DNA of 64,000 nucleotides, taken from the NCBI RefSeq assembly GCF_902635505.1, contig NC_045430.1, positions 116,187,425 to 116,251,424 on the forward strand, in the 5' to 3' direction. Below, one piece after another: positions 39,715 through 51,210 of this stretch. Below the pieces are notes generated by a model. It was given only the letters and a program-made list of their open reading frames with translations. It did no database searches and was not told the DNA's origin. The translations under genes and the position numbers were made by a program. The first letter of the stretch is position 1; the number at the start of each line of letters is the position of its first letter. The DNA comes from Sarcophilus harrisii. Its lineage: Eukaryota; Chordata; Mammalia; Dasyuromorphia; Dasyuridae.

Positions 39715-40350
39715 AAATGATGAAACCTCTTAACATTCTCATAATAATGAACTCTAGGTTCTTATCTGATCTCAATCTGTCATTCTGCCTCTTCCTGTTT
39801 TTTTTAAACTCCCAAACCTTGTTCCTTGTCCTCACTATAATTTCTAATCCTGGGAACCTTCAATTGTTTCCCAATCCATCCCTGCTGAACTCATCTTCTT
39901 TTCCCATCTTGACTACTTGAAGAAGCAATTTAATTCCACGCTGATCTTCCACTTTACTGAGATGGCTTCACCCAGATCCTACATTGAAAGGTAGTCCATC
40001 TCCTTGCCAAAGCATTCCCTATATGTCCAAGTGATCCCATTCTTTAGTCTTCTCCAGTAGATTGACCCTTCTATCATCCCTGCTTTCTCAAATCTTCAAT
40101 TTCTTATCCTATTGCCTGCAAATATGCTCATGTCCCTCTTCCTACCACCAAAATCCTCAAAAAAATTCATTTGATCTATACTTCCTCACTAGCTATTAAT
40201 TATGCCAAACCTCTTCTGCTTTTTGTGGCTAGAATTGAAAAGACCATCTACAACTATTATAATTCTATAGTCTTTCCTTTTCTCTTCTTAACCCTCCACT
40301 CATTTGATATTTTTTCCCCTCAAAAGACTGAGCTAGAAGAGAGGAAACTA
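39715..40350 (+). mobile_element. Pyrimidine-rich probable LINE remnant
   Basis: About 630 bp of C/T-rich sequence with proline/serine-like reading frames, resembling decayed L2/CR1 3' regions but without a clear terminal motif. Confidence 0.3.
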
Positions 40351-40929
40351 TATTAAAATATATAATGTATTATATATTGTGTTACATATATTTTGTATAA
40401 GATTTTATACAATATAAATATGATGTGTATAATATATTAATATTTTTAAAGTATGTCATTTTAATTTTTAATAATGTTTTCATTTTAGCAATAATTGGGG
40501 GAAAATATGGTAAATTCTAAAGCCAGCAGTAATATCAACTAAACTACATGTTATGAATAGTCATTTTTGATCCAAATGAAGTGGAGAACCTAAGAAAGTT
40601 AAACCTCTGCTCCTGAACAGCCATCTCCAGTACCAAGCTAATCCTAGTCCCTTGTACTTCCTAGGTTTTTACCCTCTCCTGTAGCTGGAGAGACAGCAGC
40701 TAAGGTGTCCATATGATCCATGAAAGTGAGATTAGGTACAGATATGGTTCAGTGAAATTTTATAAATGTGAATTACTTCATCAACCTTCAACCATATTTT
40801 CACCTCCTAGTCCTAATATTAACCAACAACCCCTCCCTCATTTTTTATGTTTCACACACACACAAATCACAGAGTTCTAAAGGACCTCAGAGACCCTACA
40901 AGCCAATCTAAAACTGATTTTAGTACAGT

Positions 40930-41095
40930 ATTTGCCACATTTGTTGTTCAGTTGTTTCAGCCCTATGACATTTTTGTGACCCCATTTGGGGTTTTCTTGG
41001 CAAAGATACTGGAGCAATTTGCCATTTCCTTCTTTACCTCATTCTCCAGATGAGGAAACTGAGGCAAACAGGTTAAGTGACTCAACAACTCCTCT
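40930..41095 (-). mobile_element. CORE-SINE tail segment, inverted
   Basis: tgttgttcagttgtttcagc, gtgaccccatttggggtttt, cttggcaaagatactggagc, gaggaaactgaggcaaacag: the marsupial tail plus part of the core. Confidence 0.8.
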
Positions 41096-42922
41096 TTTAA
41101 TTAACAGATAGTTTTCAAAAATTTACTATGTCTAAGGATTTTTTCTTCTTGAAGCCAGTGTAGTAAAATAACAAAAAAAAAAAAAAAAAAAAAAAAAAAC
41201 ACCTTAACTTAGTGAATATGGTCCTTAAACTACAAACATATAGTTCATTACTGGACCCCTACTTGAAACCTTTTGACATGACAGGGAAGACAAAACATGC
41301 TAGTGCTATCTTCCATGCCATGATGAGAAAATGAATAGGATATTACTTTAAAATTTAAACAATGAAATTCTTAACTTCTGACAAAAAGAGAAATATTGAG
41401 AAAATGTACATCAAGGCCAAATTGATTGGTGGCCCAGTAATGATAATGAATATAGACCTTTGCTTAATGTTTTGGAGCCATGAGGCTCTATGGATTCTCT
41501 ATGGAACTTGTTTTATGAATTCTTCATTGTAATATATTACTCACCATCTTCTTGTCTCCTGGTTTACAGAAGACAAAACTTCAAGAAGGGAATTAGCAAA
41601 AATACTAAGGCCTCAGATATTTATTAAAGATGCAAAAAGTGTGAGTGATAAGCCAATGGGCACACATACAGAGTTTATTTATATATGTATGTATAATAAA
41701 CACATCTTTTCTTACATTTGTACATACATACAAACATACATTCACACATGCAAAAACAGGGAGAGTTTAAAAAGCTTGATATAATCCGGATATACAAAAT
41801 CCAAAGGGAAACATTTTGTGGAAATTTACCCCCAAAGCCTTCTTCCTTCTGAATAGCTCGAAGATCATTATAATGTTCCTTGCTGAGTTCTTGATTGTCT
41901 GTTCTTGTTACTTTTTTTGACCTTGATTGTTCCTACCCTCTAGGTTTTATCTTTGAAGGTCCCTTCCCTATCCTGATTGCTTTAATCTTAATTGTTCCTT
42001 CTCTCTGCAGATGTCTTGATTTATACATCCATTTATACAAGCTATCACTTGTATGTATGAGTTAGAATGCACTCATACTAACTGTTCTTAGCTCATCTGC
42101 CTCTTCTAAGTTCAAATTGCATTGCCATGGAGATGAGATGTACAAGTAGACACCACCCAAGAACATTGAGTAACATTTTGGAAATGGTAAGTATATTTCT
42201 GTGTTAATACAGACTATATATGGCAAAACTATTCAAATTATCTCTCTCAGATGATTTCCTTCTCCCATGACTCTAAATAGCTGAAGGGAAAACCTGCATT
42301 AACTGAGTAACTGTCCTCCCAACAAGAGATGGCAATCAAAAAGGGAATTTTAAATTTCTTTTGCAGCTAGCAGTGGTCAATACTGTGCACATTCACAAAT
42401 TCTATATGCCTTCTTTTGTTCTCTGTACTTTATTACCACCATTTATTTTTCCCACTATACAAAAAAAAAAAAAAAATCTCATGGTTTCTAATCTGAGTCT
42501 CATAATTAAGGTTGGTAGTACTATGAGTTTGGGCAGAAAGGGAAAAAAAAGAGTTCACAGGCTCCAGACTGACAAAAAAAAATAAATAAATAAAAGTTCC
42601 ATGACAAAAAAAAGTCTATATGGAGTAGAGCACAGTTGTGAAAGCTTAACTGGGAAGAGAGATCCTTTACTGATGTTCATGTTGTTTCTCCATGGTGACT
42701 AGTTTCTTATTCTTTACCTCTATTGAAGGCAGTAATACATGAGGAAATAACTATTATCACATTCAATCTCAGGATGTAAGTGAGGATTTACAGAAGAGAA
42801 ACCACCTGAGCAGCCCTGATCCCACTTATATCATCCAAATCTAATTATGTGTGATGGTTCTGTCCTTGGGAATTAATATTTGAGGATTTTTCTTTTTTTT
42901 CCTTTTGGTCCCCCCCCGCCCC

Positions 42923-42946
42923 TCTTTTCTTCTTCTTCTTCTCTCT

Positions 42947-42978
<32 letters not shown>

Positions 42979-43257
42979 TTCTTTTTCTTCTTCTTCTCCT
43001 TCTTCTCTCTTCTTCTTCTCTCTTCTTCTTCCTCTTCTTCTCTCTTCTTCTTTCTTCTTCTTCTTCTCCTTCTCCTTCTTCTTTTCTTCTTCTTCTTCTT
43101 CTTCTTCTTCTTCTTCTTCTTCTTCTTCTTCTTCTTCTTCTTCTTCTTCTCTCTCTCTCTCTGTTCTCTCTTTATGTCTGTCTGTCTCTGTTCTCTCTAT
43201 GAATGTCTGTCTGTCTGTCTCTCCTCTCTCTCTGTATCTCTCTGTATCTTTCTCTCT
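42923..43257 (+). repeat. (TTC)n / TC-rich microsatellite
   Basis: About 230 bases of TTC/TCT with TC interruptions, then (TC)n and (TGTC)n to 43257. A long homopyrimidine stretch on the plus strand with a pure (TTC) run at 43087-43149. Confidence 0.95.
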
Positions 43258-44389
43258 TTTTTTCCTCTATCTCCCCTTATTTCTGCTCCTGAGAGTTAAG
43301 CTTTGTTTTTATACAGCTTCATTGAGTTTCTTTGGTTTCATTTTTGTTTTTCTTTGGCTTTCCAAAAAAACCTCTCCACTTGAGAAGATTGCATTTTATT
43401 TTGCCTTTTCTTTCTCTTCACTGACCAGATTTTTGAAAAATCCTTTTGGAATGCATTAAATCTTTAAAACTTTTCAATTTTTCTTATGTAAAGATTTTAG
43501 TACAATTTCTGGTTATGTGTTGTATATTTAAACATTTACTTCAGGAAAGTCCTATTTCCAATTTTATTTTATTAGATGTTGTGTCTAGATCTTTATCTTC
43601 ATCTGACAAGTTCTTCCCTTATAATCTATTGGCAAAATAGGAAATAATTGAATTTCTTTTACTTCTAATCAAATAGATGGGGTAGTGGGAGAAGAAAAAA
43701 GAAGCTCACAAACCACTGTACTCCTTGTGAATGGGTGTGAATACACTATTGATCAGATCCTGTAATTCCATGTGAATATTCTGGAAGATGATGCTAGCTA
43801 TCTCAGAGGGAATACAAGTTGTCTTCTACTCTATTAAACTGACTCTGTTATGTTTCCCAGTCTCTATAATTATAGTCAAGTTGCATACAAGTCATGCTTT
43901 TCTGATCTCAGGTGTCCCAGACTTCTTGACAGCTACAAATTTTCAAGCCCTCTTGACTCAGGCTGCCAAAGTCAATCTCCCCCTCTCACAAGAAGCTTTC
44001 CCATCAGTCTGGGGCTAGATTTAATAGCTACTCATCTTGGAAGAGATGGATTTTCTGTTTTTTTCTTTAATGACAGTGGGATTCTGACCCACTCTTTATG
44101 AGAAGTCCCAAAGAGATATAAACTAAACATTCCAAAAAGAGATCCAGAGAACAGTTATTTCTTTTGAAGCCTATTGAGTAGGCTTCTTGACTCAGAGGTC
44201 AGTCTTCTCAGATAGTACTTTGGCTCAATCCTCCCTCTCTTGGGGAAGGGAGGGAATTTAGGAAAGGAAAATAAAGGGTCCAACCAGAGTTTAATGTCGT
44301 CATCCTAAAGAACCAGTGCTAAACATGTGTCCCCAGAAGTGGCCAAGTACAGGGTAGTTCTACATGGTCCATAGGATGGCTACTGTTTC

Positions 44390-44470
44390 TTCCTTCCTTC
44401 GTACTTAATTTTTTCCTTCCTTTCTTCCTTCTTCCTTTTCTTCCTTTCTTCCCTTTTTCCTTCTATTCAT
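44390..44470 (+). repeat. (TTCC)n microsatellite
   Basis: Irregular TTCC/TTTC units. Confidence 0.8.
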
Positions 44471-44524
44471 CTACTTAAGATTATACCACCAACACTTTTA
44501 AGAAACCTTTCCTGGAATTGAACA

Positions 44525-44745
44525 TTTAAAACCTATATTGGATTGCTTACTGTCTTGGGAGGGGGAAGATGGAAGAGAGGAGAAAAATTTGAAACACAAG
44601 ATTTTGCAAAAGTCAATGTTAAAAACTATCTTTGCAATGCATTTGGAAAAATGAAATGCTGTTTAAGAGAAAGGAAGGAACGAAAGAAGGAAGGAAGGAG
44701 CGAGAGAGGGAGGGAGGAAGAAGCAAAGAAAGAAACCTTTTCTGC
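44525..44745 (+). mobile_element. L1-type 3' tail ending in a (GGAA)n expansion
   Basis: tattggattgcttactgtct, gggagggggaagatgg, aacacaagattttgcaaaag, tcaatgttaaaaactatc; the A-rich end has grown into an AAGG repeat at 44670-44740. Confidence 0.65.
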
Positions 44746-44869
44746 CATTCATACTTTCCACTTTCCAAATCTTTTTCTAATATATTTTTGATTGATTTTC
44801 TTTCTCTTTTAATTAATTCTCTCTCTCCGCTTAACTCTATGGATGAAGACATTACCCAGGTTCTTTAAT

Positions 44870-45060
44870 CAGCTTTATCTCTCTACATTTTTCCTCTTTA
44901 GTGATCTCCTTCAGTCATATGTCTTTAGCTATAATAACCATGCAAATAGTTGCTTGAGCCCTAATCTTTCCTCTGACTTTCAGACTAACATTTCCCATTG
45001 TGTTTTGGACATCTTTATTCCTATTTTCCACAGTCATATCTATCTTAAACCATTTAAGAA
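44870..45060 (+). mobile_element. L2 LINE ORF2 fragment
   Basis: gtgatctccttcagtcatat, tttcagactaacatttccc and tgttttggacatcttt match the L2 segment between the reverse transcriptase and the C-terminal region. Confidence 0.55.
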
Positions 45061-45413
45061 CAAGTTTACCGTATTCTCCCCAATCATAATAACATTTAAG
45101 AAGTGCTTTAAAATTTACATTGTGCTTTCTTTTTTACAATCAAGTAAAGCAGTAGAGTGTTACTTTAGACACTTGATATCTCTCACATGAACCTCATACC
45201 TGGTCTTCTTGCCTTAAAGCTCATCTCAATCTAACCAAGACAGAATAAGAATTATACATGCTCAGAGTTGGAAGGGAAATAACAAATTGTCTATTCTAGC
45301 CTGTATCTAAATAAGAATTCTCTCAAGAAAATAAAAATGAATGATCATCCTCTTATCTACTTATCTACTTCAAGTGAGGGGGAACTCATGCTCTCTCAAC
45401 ACTATCCTCTGTT

Positions 45414-46047
45414 GGGAAAGGATCCACATGTGCAAAAATATTTGTGGCAACCCTTTTTGTAGTGGCACGAAACTGGAAACTGAATGAATACCCATCAATT
45501 GGAGAATGACTGAATAAGTTATGGTATATGAATGTTATTGTTCTGTAAGAAACAACCAACTGATGTTAAGTGAAATGAGTAGAACAGGGAAATCATTATA
45601 CACAGCAACAACAAGATTATATGATGATCAATTCTGATGGACGTGGCTCTCTTCAACATTGAGATGATTCAAACCAGTTCTAATGATCTTGTGATGAAGA
45701 GAGCCATCTACACCCAGAGAGAAGATCGCAGGAACTGAGTGTGGACCACCACATAGCATTCTCACTCTGTTATTGTTTGCTTGCATTTTTTCTTTCCCAG
45801 TTTTCTTTTTCTTCCTTCTTGATTTGATCTTTCTTGTGCAGCAAGATAACTGTATAAATATGTATACATATATTGGATTTAGCATGTATTTTGACATATT
45901 TAACATGTTTTGGACTACCTGCCATCTAGGGAGGGGGTGGGGGGAAAGGGGGATCATTTGGAACAGAAGGTTTTGCAAGGGTCAGTGTTGAAAAATTACC
46001 CATGCATATGTTTTGTAAATAAAAGGCTTTAATAAAAATTTAAAAAA
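45414..46047 (+). mobile_element. Marsupial L1-type 3' element with target duplication
   Basis: Contains tttttgtagtggcacgaaac, cccatcaattggagaatgac, gagtagaacagggaaatcat, gagccatctacacccagaga, ggttttgcaagggtcagtgt, and an AATAAA plus A-rich end. Flanked by ACTATCCTCTGTT (45401-45413) and ACTACCCTCTGTT (46048-46060), 12 of 13 identical. The element resembles an L1 3' UTR; the L1 assignment is from pattern memory. Confidence 0.85.
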
Positions 46048-46354
46048 ACTACCCTCTGTTATTGTATAGTTAAGATTTTTCTCTTACATTAAACATAAAC
46101 TTGGCTTCACTGTAACTTCTGCCCATTTTTTCTAATTTTACCTGACAAGCTCAGACAAAAAAGGTCTAACCTCCCTTCCATGAGGCTGCCTTTGAAATAT
46201 TTGGAGAGAGCTATCATACATCCCTTTCCAAAATCTTTCCAGTTTTTTTTTTCAATTAATCCTCATTTTATGATTTTTTTTGCCCTCTTCTGGAAAGTCC
46301 AGTTTTTCAATGTCCTTTTTAAAATGTGGAACTCAGAACAAATAATAGTCTAAA

Positions 46355-46455
46355 GACTAATAGATAGATAGATAAATAGTAAGACAGACATATATAGATA
46401 TTTGTATATAGAGATATAGATAGAATATATATAGATAGACAGATATATATTCTGA
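46355..46455. repeat. (GATA)n-type microsatellite
   Basis: Interrupted gata/gaca/tata units. Confidence 0.8.
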
Positions 46456-46469
46456 CCATACAGAATATG

Positions 46470-47110
46470 GCAAATTCCTGATTGGTGGAAGCCATACTAT
46501 TTGGACAAAATCTGTACTATTGGAGTGAAAGCCATTCCAAGGGAGGAATGTGTGAAATCTATTACAAAATTACAAGAACACTGTACCAGCAAATAATCTG
46601 GTGTTTGGGAATTTACTCAAACTGACCAGCATGTAGTCTTCTTGGGTTGAAAGCTACAAGGATATAGTAATCAAGTGCAAGCTATAGCAAGACCCAAGGA
46701 CACCATGATCAGAATATAACCTTCACTGTGTCCACCACATTGGGTGTACAAGTACTCATCTAAGGGTGCTGGCATGTCACTAAAGTCCTGTAACCCAGGC
46801 CCAAAATTAAAAGTACTTGCTAAGTATAATGCAAATCTACAATGACATATATAATGATGCTTTTCAGCTCTTCCTCCCTTTGATTTCTAAAATTATCATG
46901 GGATTTTTTGGGAGGAGGGTGTTTGTGAGGATCTACTGAATATCCTGTTAGTTGCTCCCAGACAGCCCCTGGGTAAGTAAGCCATTATGATTATTAAACC
47001 ATTTATAAAGTCATAATAAAGATCCCTATTTCTTTCTTTGGCACAAATTTCTTGTAGGGAAGAGGCTCTGAGTTCCATTTGTTGGGGAATTTTAAACCCT
47101 ATAGCAAGAC
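46470..47110 (+). mobile_element. Possible decayed endogenous retrovirus-like remnant
   Basis: Sequence near 46600-46700 recalls a short conserved stretch of retroviral pol, and an AATAAA at 47017-47022 sits in LTR-like sequence. Old and heavily broken; family (perhaps ERVL-like) and ends are not secure. Confidence 0.3.
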
Positions 47111-47149
47111 TAGTTTGGAGTATTCCTCTTAATGGATCTATTAGCCTTC

Positions 47150-47640
47150 TTGATTTCTAAGATTATATCATCAGAATAATCTTCCTAAACATTACCATGG
47201 TTAAATTGATCTTCTACTTAAAATTCTTCAATCACTTTTCATTACCTGCAGAATAAAATTCAAATTCTCTAACCTAGATTACACGAAATTCCAATCTTTT
47301 TTTTTTTTATAACCTAGTCTCATATCAACTTGTATACATTACTCTCAGGCCAAATTGCATTTTTAAGCAATCCCCCAGAATAATAAATGAATTGTTAATT
47401 TAATGCCTCTGTTCATAGTCATCTCTACATAGAAAACCTGCCCTTCTCAAATGCTACCTCTTAAAATCATACTTATTTTTTAAGTCTGTTTAAATAATAC
47501 CACATTCACTAAATTTCTCTTGTCTTTTAACTTCTATGGCATTTTCAACTTTTTTGTATCCTCCTCCTTGTATCTTTCACCTTGTTATATATAGAAAACG
47601 CTTAAATGAATTTAAGTCAATTAATGAGTATGTGACATAA
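47150..47640 (+). mobile_element. L2 LINE 3' region
   Basis: ttaaattgatcttctactta, cttcaatcacttttcattac, ctgcagaataaaattcaaat, ctctcaggccaaattgc and aaatgctacctcttaaaatc follow the L2 order. Confidence 0.7.
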
Positions 47641-47714
47641 AGTCATATCGAGATTCACTCACATTTCAATTTCTCAAAAATTGAGCCAGTATTTAGTTGT
47701 ACCATAAATTATAG

Positions 47715-47950
47715 TTTGAGTAGCAGATAAATTGCTTAATGTGGAATTGAGATACCTTGGGTTTAAATCTTCCCTCATACACTATAGTTATGGAATCTTG
47801 GATGAATCACTTTATGTTTCTAAATCTAATTTTCCTCATGTAAAATGGAAATAACAAGATCGTCCACTTCATACATCGGTGAGCCACAAATGAGATATTC
47901 TTTGTAAAATACTTCAGAAATTTTAAAATGCTCTCTAAATGTCAATGATA
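47715..47950 (+). mobile_element. MIR-like SINE
   Basis: ttgagtagcagataaattgc, ttgggtttaaatcttccctc, ggatgaatcactttatg, tttcctcatgtaaaatgg. Confidence 0.65.
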
Positions 47951-48189
47951 TTATTCAAGTTTCACTTCCAGGCAGAGTCATTGACCATTTATAAGACAAT
48001 GATGCTTCATTGAAAATTAGAGGGACACACTGAGTTGATGCTGATGTATTCAGAAAGTCGCCTGTCTCATGTGGCTAAGTGGCTAAACTGAGTGTCTACC
48101 CTTTTAATCATCTTGACTTCCTGCTGGCTAATCTCCCAGGAAGGATCATCAGACCTCCTTCTCTGTCTCCAGGGCTGACAAGAAATCCT

Positions 48190-48309
48190 TTTAAATACTC
48201 ACTCTGAAAGAAATGGAAAGATGTCCATTGACAGGGAAGATTTAAAAAGGTCTCTGTATTCAAATTGGTTCAGATAACTTCTACCAGAGAATCCTGGCAG
48301 AAAGTAACA
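48190..48309 (+). promoter_or_regulatory. SPX: SPX TATA-like box and 5' leader
   Basis: TTTAAATA at 48190-48197 is a plausible TATA element about 30 bp upstream of a start near 48220. Two short upstream reading frames lie between it and the SPX start: 48213-48245 (10 codons) and 48221-48277 (18 codons). Whether they are transcribed depends on the true start site. Confidence 0.4.
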
Positions 48310-48315
48310 ATGAAG
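48310..48315 (+). CDS. SPX: SPX exon 1, coding part (Met-Lys)
   Basis: ATGAAG followed by gtagga. A two-codon first coding segment also fits the human gene (MKG). The non-coding part upstream begins near 48220 if the TATA-like box at 48190 is used. Confidence 0.85.
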
Positions 48316-51169
48316 GTAGGAGAGTTTTTCCTTTACTACAGAGGAAGGCTTACTTCTTTATTAACAATTTTCATGTTTAGTTAAGAAGCATTTCAGAGGG
48401 TGATGAATATTTTAATAATTATATTTTAGAATATAGTTTCATCCTATTAGAATGTATTTAACGATATTTAAGAACTGAATAGGACTTCTTAATTGTGCTA
48501 ATATTATTTATTAGTGCTGCTGATCCAATTTTTCCATTTATTCTTTTAGAAAAGAATATCCACTATATCTTGTGATACTTATTGCAAAATTTATGAGAAA
48601 AATACATATATATTGAACATTATAACAGCACAAAGAAAATTCGAAATGCCATAATATAAAGCAAGGATTATATACATTTAGGGTGATTGTTTCTTCTACT
48701 TAGGGAATCCAAAGTCTGAAAGCTTCTGGATTGGCCCTGCTCCTGGCGGTTTCATTCATCTCCTACTCCTGCTGTGCTCCCCGGGTAATTGCCTCTTTAA
48801 AAGCAGAATTCTCTAAAGCTTGCATGCAGTTGTTCTTTTATGATTGGCCTTTTGGTTTTAAACCCCCAAAGGACTGGATCATGATGTCCCATTAACTGCT
48901 CTTCTCTCCGGATTTGTAGAGAATTTTGGAAAGAAGAAACTGGACTCCTCAAACTATTCTCTACCTCAAGGGGACTCGTAAGTACTGAAAAAAAATCTTT
49001 TCTTTTGTGAGCTATTTATTCAGTGAGAGCAAGAGTTTGTAGCAGAAAATGCAAAGGAACTCTGGTAGGTAATTCATTCTGCTTTGCAGTTTAAAATTTT
49101 TTTTTTTAAATTAATGAAGATTGTGGTATAGAAAAAGTAAAAATTTTCAGATAATTAGAAATTTCACAGCCTTTATACTTATGGATGGATAGATGTTTTT
49201 CTTGACTCTTCTCAATCAAACGTTGTCATTATAATTACATTCAGTTCCTTTTTTAGCTTCTTTTGCTTTATATTATTGGTTTTGTCCATTGTTTTCCTGG
49301 TCCTGCTTACTTTGCTCTTGCTCTGCATCAATATGTGAAAGTCTTCAGGGCAGAATTTATGACAAAGGAAATTTATAACAAATTCCATTTAAAATTTTAA
49401 AAAAACTTTCTCTCATTTATTTCTCTCTTCTCCTTTCCTTTCCTTTCCCCTGGAATCCAAATTGACATTTTTTCTTTCTTTTTGAAAGCAATTGGGGTTA
49501 AATGGCTTGTCCAACCTCACACAACTAGTAAATGTCAAACATCAGAGACTGTGTTTGAACTCAGGTTCTCCTGATTCCTGAGGATGTTCTCTATCCCTAG
49601 TGACATCTAGTAAAGACATTTTTTTAATCCCTATCAATGACCTTCAGGCTGAAACTTAGAGGAGTTTTACTGAATGGGATTCAAGGGTTTATCAAGTGAA
49701 ATTAAAAATTATTTCTCTCTGTTTCCTTCCCTGTTACCTAGTAGGGCCAAGCCACCCTCCTCAGTGTGTCTTACACAGTATAAGAGAGCAGTCATTCAAT
49801 TTGCCTGCCCAAATCCAAAGCTGCAGCCAGCATCCCACTGAAGCCATTTGAAGCTACTATAGGTTTTTCTTGTTTTTCTTGTTTTGTTTTATAGAAGGCC
49901 GCCACTTCATCTCAGAGGAAAGCAGGAGGAAAGATCTCTACAACAGACTACAGCTGGGTAAGAGAAACACAAAGGCACCAGATGCTTTCAGGCTGGAACA
50001 GCAAAAATTATTTTGTCTGATTATTAGATAATTCAATAATCTAAAACTCATCATAGGGAAAAGGGACTGATATCTAAAGAAATTACATAACTTGTTCAGG
50101 ATCACAAAGTGGCCCTTGGAACAAAGATCCCTTGACTCCAAATCCACTGTTCTTTCCACTGCATCCCGGGAAAGGGGAGCATACTTTGCTGTGATTCACT
50201 GCATCATAAAATGTTGGAGTGGAAAAGAAAGGATTTTAGAAACCATAAAGTCCAATTACCTCATTTCCAGGTTAAAAAAAAACAAAAAAAAAAACAGAAA
50301 TTGGGAAATCAGAGTAATTTAACAAAGTGTAGAGTTGGTATGAGAATTGTGTTATGTAATGAATCAAATTCACTGGGCTGTCCACTGATCCTATCAGTCA
50401 GTCAACTGATATTTATAAAGCACCTATTATGTGCAAGGCACAGTACTACATCAAGGAAAGGAGATAGGTTTCATGCCTGAAGAGATCCATTTCCACAAGA
50501 AAAGACAACTTAGCCCTGTGCTAAAGTGGGACATTTTCTTGTGGTTACTGCTTATCTTACCAATTACAAAACAACTGCAGTCATAAAGGGGAGCAGTCAG
50601 GGATGAAAATCAGATAGTTTTGCAGAATGTGCCAAATCAACAGGCAGATAAGATATTTGGGTAACCAAAAGCAGATGTGCTTAAAATGTGGTTGGAGGAG
50701 TAGTCTTAGATGTTTAGGAAAAATAACATTCAGTTACTTCATTAAAACAACTTTTGTTTAAACTTAATTTTAAAAAGTCTAAACATCTATTCCTCTGTGT
50801 TTTAAAAGGTTGATACTGAGCATGAGATTTAAGAGCCAGCATATTTATAATGAGATAAAGGAGATAAAGAAAAATAGTGAATAGAAAGCCAGTACTGCAG
50901 TCAGGAAGACTTAGATTGGAGTCCTTCCTCTGATACAATGATCTTGGGCAGGTCGTTTAAATTCTTTTAGACTCAAGTTTTAGAACAGATGCTGATTCAT
51001 ATTGAAGGGAAGGAGTTAACTCATTGCATATTTTCTGCACAAATGAAACTGATAGAACTGTACATATGTATATCTATATGTACAAGTATATTACATATAT
51101 ATTTATATATAATGGATATATTTATATTCTATCTCATATCATATGTGGATGTTATATATGCATACTATT

Positions 51170-51210
<41 letters not shown>

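Larger units (their letters stand above)
38691..48185. other. GOLT1B-SPX intergenic region
   Basis: 9.5 kb without a recognised gene. Contents are the LINE and SINE remnants, the L1-type insertion and the microsatellites listed. The open frames at 42880-43459 are products of the TTC repeat. Confidence 0.7.

Noticed and set aside
41580-42180. LTR-like stretch with a TATA-like motif and TTTATT
   Set aside because: No convincing TG...CA borders or target duplication could be set, so it was not called an LTR.
42880-43459. Two overlapping open frames of 139 and 184 codons
   Set aside because: Their products are runs of Phe/Leu or Ser caused by the TTC microsatellite; there is no domain, splice structure or start context to support a gene.
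44543-44868. Overlapping frames rich in Lys, Glu and Arg
   Set aside because: They come from the GGAA repeat grown from the tail of an L1-type element.
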